DNA from: Clostridia bacterium
Lineage (GTDB): Bacteria > Bacillota > Clostridia > Oscillospirales > Butyricicoccaceae
Assembly (NCBI GenBank): GCA_017408485.1
Contig: JAFQUM010000030.1
Coordinates: forward strand, 1-64,000
Direction: 5' to 3'
DNA length: 64,000 nucleotides
Every line of letters begins with the position of its first letter. The first letter of the stretch is position 1. Of the stretch, positions 38,486 through 47,632 are shown piece by piece. The notes below the pieces were generated by a model that worked only from the letters and a program-made list of their open reading frames with translations, searched no databases and was not told the DNA's origin. Both the position numbers and the translations under genes were made by a program.

Positions 38486-39064
38486 GTGATAATGACTGTG
38501 GTTATCGTAATAATGCTTGGAGCGTCCTTGATTTTTGGAGCTGTAACAGGGCAGATAGCGCAGGTCTCGCAGGCTACAGTTTCGGGAGCGAAGGAGGCGG
38601 TGCAGCTTCTTTTGAATATATGCGGCACTATATGTCTCTGGAGCGGCTTGCTTGAAATAATGAATCGGTCGGGACTTGCCGCAAAAATAGCAAAGCTTTT
38701 ACGCCCCGTTATAAAGCTGCTTTTCGGTAAATATGCCCAAGATGAAGAGGCATGCAGATATATCGGGCAGAATATGGCATCCAACCTCTTGGGGCTTGGC
38801 AGTGCTGCAACCCCCTCGGGACTCAAAGCGGCAAAAAGATTGAATCAGCTTTCAAAGCAAAGGGGAGAGAGTCCACACGCGGTTTTTCTGCTCATAATAA
38901 TCAATACCGCGTCGCTTCAGCTGTTGCCCACCACTATAGCGGCGGTTCGAGCGGCAGAGGGAAGTGCCGCTCCCTATGATATTTTGCCCGCAGTTTGGCT
39001 TTCCAGTATAGTTTCGGTGCTTGTGGGTGTTACTGCGGCAAAGCTGATGAGGGGGAAGAAATGA
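38486..39064 (+). CDS. spmA: Spore maturation protein A
   Basis: A membrane protein needed in B. subtilis for proper spore core dehydration. It is 192 aa. The nucleoside-recognition (Gate-like) fold is visible in GAKEAVQLLLNICGTICLWSGLLEI and NMASNLLGLGSAATPSGLKA. A GTG at 38486 is preferred because AGGAGG (38471-38476) lies 9 bp upstream; an ATG at 38492 is the alternative. It overlaps spmB by 4 bp. It indicates a genome with sporulation ability. Confidence 0.9.
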   Translation: MIMTVVIVIMLGASLIFGAVTGQIAQVSQATVSGAKEAVQLLLNICGTICLWSGLLEIMNRSGLAAKIAKLLRPVIKLLFGKYAQDEEACRYIGQNMASNLLGLGSAATPSGLKAAKRLNQLSKQRGESPHAVFLLIIINTASLQLLPTTIAAVRAAEGSAAPYDILPAVWLSSIVSVLVGVTAAKLMRGKK

Positions 39065-39570
39065 CAAATTATATAGTGCCTGCCCTTATGCTTGTTATTG
39101 TACTATACGGAGCATTAAAAAAGGTAGATGTCTTCGGTGCGTTCAGCGACGGAATAAAAGAAGGGCTAAAGGTCTGCAAGGGGATATTTCCTGCGATACT
39201 TGTAATGCTTACCGCCGTATCTATGCTAAGAGCAAGCGGCGTTATAGATATTATAACCAATCTCGCCGCACCTATATGTAATTGGCTGGGAATACCCGAG
39301 GAATGCCTGCCTCTTGCACTGCTGCGTCCCTTTACGGGCGGCGGCGCGTTGTCTATAGGCAGTGAGATAATCAAGAATAATGGGCCCGATAGCCTGACAG
39401 GAAGAATAGCTGCGGTAATGCTTGGAGCGAGTGAAACAAGCTTTTATACCATAGCTGTTTACTCGGCGTATCTTGGAATTAAGAATACCCGATATACTCT
39501 CGGTGCGGCACTTTCTGCCGATGCCGCCGCATTTATTATGTCGGGAATCGCGGTGCGGCTGCTGATGTGA
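39061..39570 (+). CDS. spmB: Spore maturation protein B
   Basis: The partner of SpmA in the spore-forming cell, 169 aa with about four or five membrane helices. LRPFTGGGALSIGSEIIKNNG and MLGASETSFYTIAVY are family-typical. The ATG at 39061 overlaps the spmA stop (ATGA). A terminator follows at once. Confidence 0.92.
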   Translation: MTNYIVPALMLVIVLYGALKKVDVFGAFSDGIKEGLKVCKGIFPAILVMLTAVSMLRASGVIDIITNLAAPICNWLGIPEECLPLALLRPFTGGGALSIGSEIIKNNGPDSLTGRIAAVMLGASETSFYTIAVYSAYLGIKNTRYTLGAALSADAAAFIMSGIAVRLLM

Positions 39571-39574
39571 TAAA

Positions 39575-39610
39575 AATCCTCGGCTTTCAAAGTAAGCCGA
39601 GGATTTTTTT
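39575..39610. terminator. Bidirectional terminator between spmB and the LTA synthase gene
   Basis: A 12-bp perfect stem (39575-39586 with 39594-39605), seven T on the plus strand and A's on the other side. Confidence 0.9.
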
Positions 39611-41681
39611 ATTTCTTATATTTTATAGTATTTGTCTCGCTGAGTATCTCTTTTTTACTGCTCATCTGACCGACAACGATGGGGTCACCGTTTTCGGGAA
39701 GGTCTGTTGTGGAAAGTGTATTACTGTCTATAAACTTAGTATTTGTACGCTTTCCGTCAATGAGTATACAGCTGTATTCGGTGAAGTTTTCACCGGTGAC
39801 ATAAAATACATCATCTTCCATATACATTCCGTCAATAGTAATGTCCTTAATACCCATTTTGATCTCTGTAGGCTGATAGGGAGTACCCAAAGCGTAGTTT
39901 TCGCCGTAAAGCATATCATACTCTATCATAACAAGATCCTCGTGGGGAAGGTCTGCTTGATGGATACGGGAAACGATTCCACCACTGCCGCCGAGACATT
40001 CAAGCACATAGGAATAAAGCTCATAAGCATACAGGTCAACACGTTCGGTAGAAATGCCCGTGTCATAATTAGACCATATTACATATTCTGTCTGGAAGAG
40101 ATTTTTATTGGAAAGATCTCTTTCCTCAAACTCAAAGCCGGGAAGGTGGTCACCATACATTACAACAATGGTTTCTTCGTCGCGATTGCTGAGTTCTTCC
40201 AGTAATTCGCCTATGAACAGGTCCACCTCATAGAGTTGGTTGACATAGTACTCAAAGCCGTCGATCTCAAGATCGCTGATATACTCGGATACATCGATGA
40301 GATTGTTGTCTGAAACGGGTGTGGAGGGGTACTTTCCGTGTGCCTGAACAGAAATGGTATAAACAAAGTCGTTACCCTCGGAGCTGTCAAGGCAAAGAAG
40401 TATCTCTTCGGTAAGCATACCATCGATTGCCCAACCCAAAGGATTGCGCTCAACATCGCTCATATAATCCAAGGAGATAAAAGAGTCAAAGTTCAGATTG
40501 CTGAAAACTGTATTTCTGTCATAGAAATTACCCACATTGTTGTGGATAGCGTGGCAGGTAAAGCCATATTTTTTGAGATAGGTGTTGATGCTTTCACTGG
40601 TTGTATCTTGCAAGACGGTCTTATAAGGATATTCACCTGTACCAAAATCGTGTATGCTCATACCTGTAATACACTCAAACTCGGTGTTTGCAGTACCTGC
40701 GCTGATGGAAGGAACTGTCAAAAATCCCGAGGGGTATTTTTCCTTAAGTGAACGGAAAATAGGTGTGGCATCCTGAGAAAGCTTAGCACCGTTGATATAC
40801 TCAACATCAAAGAAGGATTCAAGCTGCAAAAATATAATGTTGGGGAAACTTTCGGGAGCGGTCTCATTGGGAAGCTTATTCATTATTTCTTCGATAGCGT
40901 CAGCGGAGTATTCGGAGGGTTTATCGATACCGCGGTCAACTACCGATGCTGAGAAGCAATAGGTAAAACCGTAATCCTCATAAGCCTGAGCAAGATTGGG
41001 CAATTCGGTAGCAACAGTGTTTGTAGCGATACACAAGGCAGTAGTGCCATAGGTTACAATTCCCATCACAACGATTGCCGCAATGGAGCGCAAATAGTTG
41101 ACCTTGTATTTAAAGCATTTTATCCAAATATAAACAAGCAGGGCAATGGCTGCCACAAAAGCGAGACCGATAAGAATGAGGTGCCATACCTTCATATATA
41201 CCTCTATAATATCGGAAACCGAGCTGAGAAGCAGTATATCGACCATTCCAAGGGGAGTAATGCGGTTGCTGAGTACAATTCCGTTGGCAACACCCAACCC
41301 AAACCATACCGCGCCGATGAAGGTGACAAAGAAATAACGCTTGCTGAAAAGGAAGCAGGGGGTAAAGGTCAAGCCGATAATTATCGCGTTATATAAAAAC
41401 ACGTGGGGAGTAAGAAAAACAAAGCCCAAGGCGCTGATAAGCGAATGACGGCTGATTGTTTCTATAACAAAAACTAAGAGCATAGCAATGATGGCAATAT
41501 GCAAAATAGGCTTTTTTGCAAGAGCCGCGTGAGATTTCTTCATCCACCTGAGAGCAATGCATGCCCAATCATAAAGCTTGCGAAGTACCTTGTTTTTGGG
41601 TGGCTTTATTTCGCGTACCTTCTTTTCACGAGCAGGCGTTTCCTGCTCGGCTTTTTTAGGTTTATTAAAAAGTTTGATCAT
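39609..41681 (-). CDS. LTA synthase family sulfatase-fold protein
   Basis: 690 aa. Five N-terminal membrane helices (about 60-215) precede an extracellular sulfatase-fold domain. SAGTANTEFECITG near residue 330 carries the catalytic threonine of LtaS-type enzymes, and VVMYGDHLPGF near 525 is the metal site. It would polymerise glycerol phosphate from phosphatidylglycerol into lipoteichoic acid, or act as a related phosphoglycerol transferase. The C-terminal 80 residues form an extra beta-rich domain beyond classical LtaS. A consensus promoter lies upstream. Confidence 0.88.
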   Translation of the reverse strand: MIKLFNKPKKAEQETPAREKKVREIKPPKNKVLRKLYDWACIALRWMKKSHAALAKKPILHIAIIAMLLVFVIETISRHSLISALGFVFLTPHVFLYNAIIIGLTFTPCFLFSKRYFFVTFIGAVWFGLGVANGIVLSNRITPLGMVDILLLSSVSDIIEVYMKVWHLILIGLAFVAAIALLVYIWIKCFKYKVNYLRSIAAIVVMGIVTYGTTALCIATNTVATELPNLAQAYEDYGFTYCFSASVVDRGIDKPSEYSADAIEEIMNKLPNETAPESFPNIIFLQLESFFDVEYINGAKLSQDATPIFRSLKEKYPSGFLTVPSISAGTANTEFECITGMSIHDFGTGEYPYKTVLQDTTSESINTYLKKYGFTCHAIHNNVGNFYDRNTVFSNLNFDSFISLDYMSDVERNPLGWAIDGMLTEEILLCLDSSEGNDFVYTISVQAHGKYPSTPVSDNNLIDVSEYISDLEIDGFEYYVNQLYEVDLFIGELLEELSNRDEETIVVMYGDHLPGFEFEERDLSNKNLFQTEYVIWSNYDTGISTERVDLYAYELYSYVLECLGGSGGIVSRIHQADLPHEDLVMIEYDMLYGENYALGTPYQPTEIKMGIKDITIDGMYMEDDVFYVTGENFTEYSCILIDGKRTNTKFIDSNTLSTTDLPENGDPIVVGQMSSKKEILSETNTIKYKK

Positions 41682-41728
41682 AAATATCCCTCATTATTTA
41701 AAGCAAGTTTAAACAACACAACAGTATA

Positions 41729-41757
41729 ATTATACTACTAAAACTCATTTATGTCAA
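41729..41757 (-). promoter_or_regulatory. Promoter of the LTA synthase gene
   Basis: Minus strand: TTGACA (41757-41752), 17 nt, TATAAT (41734-41729), a perfect consensus. The interval 41758-41854 shows nothing else. Confidence 0.88.
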
Positions 41758-41854
41758 CTTAGGTCGAAATATAACGAGTATGATCGGATGCTAAAAGTGT
41801 AAAGATATTCCATTTTACATTCTATGAAAAATAAATAAAAAATTGCCAAAACAA

Positions 41855-41879
41855 AACCCTGTCCGTAGTGGACAGGGTT
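41855..41879 (-). terminator. Terminator of the NlpC/P60 gene
   Basis: A 10-bp stem (41855-41864 with 41870-41879) followed on the minus strand by TTGTTTT. Confidence 0.85.
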
Positions 41880-41895
41880 GATTTTTCGGTATTAC

Positions 41896-42855
41896 TTATT
41901 TGAACATTGTGCCGCTGCCAACATAGGCATTCTTGTAATAAGTAGTGCTAAGAGATGCATACTCAACATTCTTGCCTGTTCTGGGAGCGTGGATAAACAT
42001 TCCGTCACCTACATAGATACCAACATGACCGACATCGTTGCCTGTATCAGCACGAGTGAAGAATACTAAGTCACCGATCTCAAGCTGAGATTTGCTGATC
42101 TTCTTAACGCTGGTGTGGTACTGTTCATAGGATGTACGGCAAATGCTGATGCCAAAGTGATTATAAACATACTTGACCAAGCCGGAGCAGTCAAAGCCCT
42201 TAGGAGTGGTTCCGCCCCAAACATAGGGAACACCCAAGAAGGTCTCAGCATAATCAACGATCTGCTGACGAAGCTTCATCTCTGAGGAAACGCCGCTACC
42301 CGCAGTGCTTGAAGAACTACCGGAAGAGGAGTTGCCGGAGTTGCTTCCACCGGAATTGCTGCTTGTAACGGTAAGGAACTTACCCACATTAACATAGAGG
42401 GGACTTACATAGCCCTTGATTCCTTTGTATTTGATCTTGAACCAACCGTCATTTATACCGATGATCTCTGCAGTCTCACCTTTGGGTATAGAAGTAAGGA
42501 TCTTATAAGAGGTGCTGGGTCCGGAACGGACATTGAGGGAAGAAGCTGTGATCTGTACACTACCTGCCTCAACATTCATAATAGGCTGAAGATCAACATA
42601 GTCAATATGAATATAACCTACAGTTCCCTCATAAGAGACCTTGTAGAAGTTGGTGTGCTTGGACAAAACCGCAACTCTTTCTCCATCATAGAGCCTGTCC
42701 AGAATCTTGGAAGATGTGTTGGGCATCTGGCGAAGATTGACTGCTGAGTTTACATCTATTGTACCACCCTGAATATCGAATGCAAAAGCAGATATCGACA
42801 TAAGAGCAACAAGCACAAAAGTCAGCAGAAGGTATTTAATAAATGACGACTTCAT
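41896..42855 (-). CDS. Secreted SH3b-NlpC/P60 peptidoglycan hydrolase
   Basis: 319 aa: signal peptide (1-25, cut after AFA), two bacterial SH3 domains (about 30-95, 98-165; NLRQMPNTSSKIL and LNVRSGPSTSYKIL), a Ser/Gly linker (about 168-190), and a C-terminal NlpC/P60 peptidase. The catalytic Cys is in GFDCSGLVKYVY and the His in GHVGIYVGDG. It would cut D-glutamyl-diamino acid stem-peptide bonds during growth or separation. GGAGG precedes the start. Confidence 0.93.
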   Translation of the reverse strand: MKSSFIKYLLLTFVLVALMSISAFAFDIQGGTIDVNSAVNLRQMPNTSSKILDRLYDGERVAVLSKHTNFYKVSYEGTVGYIHIDYVDLQPIMNVEAGSVQITASSLNVRSGPSTSYKILTSIPKGETAEIIGINDGWFKIKYKGIKGYVSPLYVNVGKFLTVTSSNSGGSNSGNSSSGSSSSTAGSGVSSEMKLRQQIVDYAETFLGVPYVWGGTTPKGFDCSGLVKYVYNHFGISICRTSYEQYHTSVKKISKSQLEIGDLVFFTRADTGNDVGHVGIYVGDGMFIHAPRTGKNVEYASLSTTYYKNAYVGSGTMFK

Positions 42856-42888
42856 AGTTTATCCTCCATCGTTTTTGAGATGCTTGAC

Positions 42889-43173
42889 TTATTTGGGAGC
42901 AAGAGCCCTTTCAAGCCAAACCGAAGCTAAATCCACTGCTGCGAACAATCCTATACGCTCTGCCGATTTGACAATGCGGTCCTTTGCGCTTATATCAGGG
43001 TCAGTAAACTGAAGCTGAACAAGCACTTTACCCGAAAGCTTAAGATCCTCCAGGGGAGAAGAGGACAAGATCTGCATCATTATAATATATTTGTCAGCCA
43101 TGCTGCCGTAATATATTATATTGTCTTTCCGCATCAGCGGACGTCCCTTATAAGTCAGTGGTAATTGATTCAT
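42889..43173 (-). CDS. Hypothetical protein, 94 aa
   Basis: Not recognised by name. It begins NQLPLTYKGRPLMRKDNIIYYG and continues with a regular strand-helix pattern, without signal peptide. The ATG at 43173 is chosen because GGAGG directly precedes it; an ATG at 43185 overlaps that site. It lies 33 bp before the NlpC/P60 gene and probably shares its promoter. It may be a small regulator or enzyme subunit; nothing decides. Confidence 0.7.
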   Translation of the reverse strand: MNQLPLTYKGRPLMRKDNIIYYGSMADKYIIMMQILSSSPLEDLKLSGKVLVQLQFTDPDISAKDRIVKSAERIGLFAAVDLASVWLERALAPK

Positions 43174-43189
43174 AATAGCCTCCATTGAT

Positions 43190-43218
43190 ATAATAACTTA
43201 AAAGATTACAAAAGTCAA
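43190..43218 (-). promoter_or_regulatory. Promoter of the 94-aa gene and NlpC/P60 unit
   Basis: Minus strand: TTGACT (43218-43213), 17 nt, TATTAT (43195-43190). An inverted pair GTTAC/GTAAC lies just upstream at 43228-43243. Confidence 0.75.
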
Positions 43219-43310
43219 ACAAAAAAGTTACAAAAGAGTAACAGCGGAATGCACAAAGTTTTCGCTGCTATTTTATGCAATATATACAAAAAATGCGTGT
43301 TTTGACCAAT

Positions 43311-43336
43311 AAAGCCCCGTTTTTCCACGGAGCTTT
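43311..43336 (-). terminator. Hairpin downstream of ireB
   Basis: A 10-bp stem (43311-43320 with 43327-43336, one G-T pair); no strong T run on the minus strand. Confidence 0.45.
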
Positions 43337-43354
43337 ATCTCATTTTTGACATAA

Positions 43355-43384
43355 ATTGTTACAATTTGTAATATTTGTAACAAT
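43355..43384. repeat. Inverted repeat at the ireB stop codon
   Basis: Perfect 10-bp arms ATTGTTACAA (43355-43364) and TTGTAACAAT (43375-43384). The same GTTAC motif recurs upstream of the 94-aa gene. It may be an RNA hairpin or a protein-binding site. Confidence 0.5.
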
Positions 43385-43629
43385 CACTTTGTGAGATAGC
43401 TGCGAACAAGTTCTCTAAGCAGCTCGTCGCGGTCAAGCTTGCGAACGAGTGCACGGGCATCCTTATAATTGGTGATATAGGTGGGGTCCTCCGAAAGGAT
43501 ATAGCCGACGATCTGATTGATGGAGTTATAACCCTTTTCTTCAAGAGCGTCGTAAACCTTGCGAAGAATGATCTTATTCTGATCGATGACTTCGTTTTCG
43601 AGATTAAAGACCTGAGTTCCGTCGAGCAT
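43384..43629 (-). CDS. ireB: IreB family regulatory phosphoprotein (UPF0297)
   Basis: 81 aa. In Enterococcus, IreB is phosphorylated by the PASTA kinase IreK and lowers cephalosporin resistance. The sequence is nearly textbook: [38 protein letters not shown], and [15 protein letters not shown]. The ATG at 43629 follows GGGAGG; upstream in-frame Met codons belong to the leader. It usually neighbours alaS and ruvX in Firmicutes; here it stands alone with its own promoter. Confidence 0.95.
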   Translation of the reverse strand: MLDGTQVFNLENEVIDQNKIILRKVYDALEEKGYNSINQIVGYILSEDPTYITNYKDARALVRKLDRDELLRELVRSYLTK

Positions 43630-43700
43630 AATTTTACCTCCCATACCTAAAAAACGATAAAACTGCAGGGCAAATGTACCCATAATTACCATCTTAAGAA

Positions 43701-43729
43701 ATTATAGCATAATTTAACTCGGGTGTAAA
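43701..43729 (-). promoter_or_regulatory. Promoter of ireB
   Basis: Minus strand: TTTACA (43729-43724), 17 nt, TATAAT (43706-43701) preceded by TGC, an extended -10. Confidence 0.85.
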
Positions 43730-43756
43730 GTGATTTTCTTGTCACTTTTTGCATAA

Positions 43757-43787
43757 AACAAGGACAGATATCATATCTGTCCTTGTT
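43757..43787 (-). terminator. Terminator of pheST
   Basis: A perfect 14-bp stem (43757-43770 with 43774-43787), loop TCA, just after the pheT stop. Confidence 0.85.
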
Positions 43788-43813
43788 TAGCATCTTGTTG
43801 AGTATTTGTGTTA

Positions 43814-46210
43814 TTAGCCTCTGAGTACTGCTCCCAATTCATCTGCAAGAGAAGTGAGAATATTGCTCAAGGCTTTGTCTGCCTCTTCACCGGTCAGTGA
43901 GCGGTCATCAGCACGGAGAACAAGGTTAAAAGCAACGGACTTTTTGCCGTCGTCAATGCCCTTGCCGCGATAGATGTCAAAGAGCTTGACATCCTTAAGC
44001 AGACCCTTTGAAGCCTTCTTTATGACCTTTTCAAGTTCACCCACAGTAACTGCTTCGTCGCAGACCACTGCAATGTCACGGGTGAGGGAGGGGAATTTGG
44101 GCAGAGGTACATATTCGGGGTCAGCACCCTTTACGCTCATCAGCTTGTCAAAGCTGAGCTCGGCGCAATAAAGCTCGCCGTCAACACCATAGTTGCGGGC
44201 AACAAGGGGATGAATCTGTCCCAATACACCGATGCATTCACCCTTTGCGTAGACATTTGCACATCTGCCTGGGTGGTAAGAGGGATTGTCAGTGCAAGGC
44301 TCGTAGCTTATCTCATCAGCGCGTATATCTTCAAGAAGAGCCTGAATATGACCTTTCAGTGCAAAGAAGTCCATATCGTCGCCGTAGGCGCCCATAGAAA
44401 GAATCTTTGCTTCATTTGCAAGACCGTCGCCGTTTCCTGCAAGGTAGATCCTGCCTATCTCATAAAGCTTGACATTTTTGTTGCGGTAATTGTAGTTACG
44501 GGTAAGTATCTCAAGCATTGAGGGAAGAACAGTGGTACGCATAATAGAGGTATCTTCACCCAAGGGGTTAAGTATCTTAAAGGATGCGCGACGCTTATCG
44601 TCCTCTGCCCATCGGATCTTGTCATAGTAGGAGGGAGAGATAAAGGAGTAGGTGATTATCTCGTCATATCCGCAACTGCGGCAAAGTGTGCCGAGGCGGT
44701 TTTCCAACTGCTGTTCCGGATTGTAGCCGCCCTTGGTGGTCTGACCGCGCATAAGTGTGCAGGGAATATTGTTGTATCCGTAGAAGCGGGCAACCTCTTC
44801 TGCAAGGTCAGCCATACGGAGAACATCACTGCGCCAAGAGGGAACGGCAACAGCATCACCCTCTACGCCAAAGCCTACCTTGGTGAGAATGTTCTGCATA
44901 GTAGCCATATCCAGATCTGTACCTAAAAGTCCGTTGATCTTTTCGGGCTCAAGCTTGAGGACAGTTATAGAGGGGGTAAAGTTGATAATATCGATAGTTC
45001 CGTCAAGCACTTCACCTGCGTCAAGCATTTCAACCAGCTCACAAGCGCGATCAACTGCGGGAAGCGTATTCATAGGATCGAGACCCTTTTCAAACTTTGC
45101 GGAAGCCTCGGTACGCATACCGAGAGAAAGAGCGCCCTTGCGGATGCAAGTGCCGTCAAAGCAAGCGGACTCAAAAACAACATCGACGGTATCTTCAACG
45201 ATCTCAGAATTAAGGCCGCCCATAATACCTGCAAGACCCACGGCACGATCCTTGTCGGCAATGACCAAATGATCTGCATTCAGCTTGCGTACATTTCCGT
45301 CGAGAGTAGTCAGCTCTTCACCTTCTGCAGCGCGGCGGACGATGATCTTTCCGCCCTTAACATAGCGGTAGTCAAAAGCGTGCATGGGCTGACCGTATTC
45401 CAGCATTACATAGTTGGTAATATCAACGATATTATTGATAGGACGAACACCCATTGCGCGCAGACGCTCACGCATCCATTTGGGAGAAGGTCCAATTTTT
45501 ACATTGCGAACCATACGGGCAGAGTAGCGGGGGCAAAGCTCGGGGTCGGAAGTCTCAACTGTAAGCAGATCGGAAAGGCTGCCTTCAGCGCCACCCTTTA
45601 CAACGGGTGTATGAAGAGTAAGTTCTGTATCAAAGGTTGCAGCTGCCTCACGGGCAAGACCGATAACAGAAAGACAGTCAGGTCTGTTGGGGGTTATCTC
45701 AAACTCCACAACGTGATCATCTAAACCTACAGCCTCGCGGATGTCCTGACCGACCTTGACATCAAGCTCACTGTCGTCAGAAAGGATCCAAATGCCGTCC
45801 TCGAAAGCAGCGGGAAAGTCACGCTGATCAAGACCAAGCTCTTTAAATGAGCAAAGCATACCATTGGAAACCTCGCCGCGAAGCTTGCCCTTTTCGATCT
45901 TGATGCCGCCGGGAAGTGTGGACTTGTGCAAAGCAACGGGAACAAGGTCGCCCTCCTTCACATTCTGTGCACCGGTGACTATCTGGGTGGGTTCGCCTTC
46001 GCCTACATCTACCATACATACCCACATATGGTCGGAGTTTTCGTGGCGCTTCATAGTGAGGACCTTACCGACTACAACATTGGTGATCTCTGCACCTGTA
46101 TCAACGGTGACTTCCACCTTAGAGCCGGAAAGGGTCATTGCCTCGGCAAATTCCTTATCGGAGGCAGTAACCTTTACAAATTCATTAAGCCATTTTCTGC
46201 TGAGATTCAT
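43814..46210 (-). CDS. pheT: Phenylalanyl-tRNA synthetase beta subunit
   Basis: 798 aa, full length. Domains in order: N-terminal B1, an EMAP-like tRNA-binding domain (about 40-150, VVVGKVLTMKRHENSDH), B3/B4 editing region, B5 (about 400-475), the core, and the anticodon-binding FDX-ACB domain at the C-terminus (PSLTRDIAVVCDE near 710). It pairs with PheS as a heterotetramer that charges tRNA-Phe. AAAGGAG precedes the start, 18 bp after pheS. Confidence 0.97.
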   Translation of the reverse strand: MNLSRKWLNEFVKVTASDKEFAEAMTLSGSKVEVTVDTGAEITNVVVGKVLTMKRHENSDHMWVCMVDVGEGEPTQIVTGAQNVKEGDLVPVALHKSTLPGGIKIEKGKLRGEVSNGMLCSFKELGLDQRDFPAAFEDGIWILSDDSELDVKVGQDIREAVGLDDHVVEFEITPNRPDCLSVIGLAREAAATFDTELTLHTPVVKGGAEGSLSDLLTVETSDPELCPRYSARMVRNVKIGPSPKWMRERLRAMGVRPINNIVDITNYVMLEYGQPMHAFDYRYVKGGKIIVRRAAEGEELTTLDGNVRKLNADHLVIADKDRAVGLAGIMGGLNSEIVEDTVDVVFESACFDGTCIRKGALSLGMRTEASAKFEKGLDPMNTLPAVDRACELVEMLDAGEVLDGTIDIINFTPSITVLKLEPEKINGLLGTDLDMATMQNILTKVGFGVEGDAVAVPSWRSDVLRMADLAEEVARFYGYNNIPCTLMRGQTTKGGYNPEQQLENRLGTLCRSCGYDEIITYSFISPSYYDKIRWAEDDKRRASFKILNPLGEDTSIMRTTVLPSMLEILTRNYNYRNKNVKLYEIGRIYLAGNGDGLANEAKILSMGAYGDDMDFFALKGHIQALLEDIRADEISYEPCTDNPSYHPGRCANVYAKGECIGVLGQIHPLVARNYGVDGELYCAELSFDKLMSVKGADPEYVPLPKFPSLTRDIAVVCDEAVTVGELEKVIKKASKGLLKDVKLFDIYRGKGIDDGKKSVAFNLVLRADDRSLTGEEADKALSNILTSLADELGAVLRG

Positions 46211-46228
46211 ATTTCTGCACTCCTTTCA

Positions 46229-47254
46229 TTAAAACTGCTCGAGGAAGCGGACATCGTTTTCAAATATCAAACGAAGGTCTGCTATCTTAAAGCGGCGCAT
46301 TGCGGTACGCTCAAGGCCAATACCGAATGCCCAACCGGAATATACATTAGTGTCAATACCTGCCATCTCCAAAACTCTGGGATGGATCATACCTGCACCC
46401 AAAAGCTCTATCCAGCCTTCGCCCTTACAGGTGGGACAGCCTACGCCGCCGCACTTGTGGCACTGAACATCCATTTCGCAAGAAGGCTCGGTAAAGGGAA
46501 AGTGATGGGGACGGAAGCGGGTCTTGGTGCCCTTGCCGTAAAGCTGCTCAACAACAGTGTTAAGTGTGCCCTTAAGGTCAGCCATAGTAACGCCCTTGTC
46601 GATGACCATACCCTCCACCTGATGGAACATAGGAGAGTGGGTAGCATCAACCTCATCCTTGCGGTAAACTCTGCCGGGAGCGACGATACGAATGGGCAGT
46701 TCCATAGTGTCCATAGCGCGTACCTGCATAGGAGAAGTCTGGGAGCGAAGCATAACCTTGCTGTCTTTATCAAAATAGAATGTATCGGACCAGTCACGAG
46801 AGGGATGTCCCTCGTCTGCATTCAGACGGTCAAAGTTTAGCTCTGCAAACTCAATCTCAGGTCCATCAAGAACCGTAAAGCCCATACCTATGAATATTTC
46901 CTTGATCTCATCAAGGGCAATGTACATAGGATGACGATGTCCTACAGAGACTTCCTTTCCGGGAATGGTAACGTCAACCTTTTCAGCCTTGAGCTGTTGC
47001 TCCAAAGCTGCTTCTGCAAGCTTGACCGATGCGTCATCAATGGCCTTTTCAAGCTCTGCACGAACCTCGTTTGCCAGCTGACCGACTATGGGGCGTTCTT
47101 CAGCGCTCAAAGTGCCCATTCCGCGAAGAATTGCGGTAAGCTCGCCCTTTTTGCCAAGATACTTTACTCGGGCATTTTCAAGTTCTTCGCGGCTTGTTGC
47201 AGCGTTGATAACTTCCAGTGCCTGAGCAAGGATGTTTTTGAGTTGTTCCTTCAT
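46229..47254 (-). CDS. pheS: Phenylalanyl-tRNA synthetase alpha subunit
   Basis: 341 aa, the catalytic class II subunit. Motif 2 surrounds FHQVEGMVID, and motif 3 is WAFGIGLERTAMRRF at the C-terminus; the N-terminal 90 residues form the tRNA-binding coiled coil. GAGGTG precedes the start. Expression is controlled by the T-box leader upstream. Confidence 0.97.
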   Translation of the reverse strand: MKEQLKNILAQALEVINAATSREELENARVKYLGKKGELTAILRGMGTLSAEERPIVGQLANEVRAELEKAIDDASVKLAEAALEQQLKAEKVDVTIPGKEVSVGHRHPMYIALDEIKEIFIGMGFTVLDGPEIEFAELNFDRLNADEGHPSRDWSDTFYFDKDSKVMLRSQTSPMQVRAMDTMELPIRIVAPGRVYRKDEVDATHSPMFHQVEGMVIDKGVTMADLKGTLNTVVEQLYGKGTKTRFRPHHFPFTEPSCEMDVQCHKCGGVGCPTCKGEGWIELLGAGMIHPRVLEMAGIDTNVYSGWAFGIGLERTAMRRFKIADLRLIFENDVRFLEQF

Positions 47255-47289
47255 TTTTGCACCTCTGTATGGTTATATTTTTAACATTT

Positions 47290-47535
47290 TAAAATAAAAA
47301 AAGCCTCCGTCCTTAATAGGGACGAAAGCAAACTTCCGCGGTACCACCCTGATTTTCCGCCATAAGCGGAACACTCTTCATCGCCTTGACGCGGCGGCTT
47401 CGGTATCTGCCTACCCACAAACGCTTCAGCAGAACTGCTCCAAAGTGAACTTCACGCAAACCCTTCGCAAAACGGCTTCCAGCCTATGACCGTCTCTCTC
47501 TGTACGGCAGATATACGCTACTCTCTCTATCAACG
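47290..47535 (-). ncRNA. T-box leader, phenylalanine specific
   Basis: The conserved T-box AGGGTGGTACCGCGG reads on the minus strand at 47350-47336. Downstream is a terminator stem with seven T before pheS. Upstream, Stem I starts with the AGTAG bulge region near 47522, and the specifier loop reads GTGAAGTTCACTTTGG with codon TTC (Phe) at 47449-47447. Uncharged tRNA-Phe would pair with the specifier and the T-box bulge and favour the antiterminator, raising pheST expression. This matches the downstream genes. Confidence 0.95.
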
Positions 47536-47537
47536 CA

Positions 47538-47567
47538 TTTATAAGATATATAACACATTTGCGTCAA
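47538..47567 (-). promoter_or_regulatory. Promoter of the pheST T-box transcript
   Basis: Minus strand: TTGACG (47567-47562), 18 nt, TATAAA (47543-47538). Confidence 0.7.
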
Positions 47568-47632
47568 AAATGCAAGAGATAAAATACATATATGGCACAA
47601 AAATCACATAGATTTGGACAAGAGGTGATTTT

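Noticed and set aside
45926-46840. 304-aa plus-strand frame over pheS/pheT
   Set aside because: Antisense to two certain synthetase genes.
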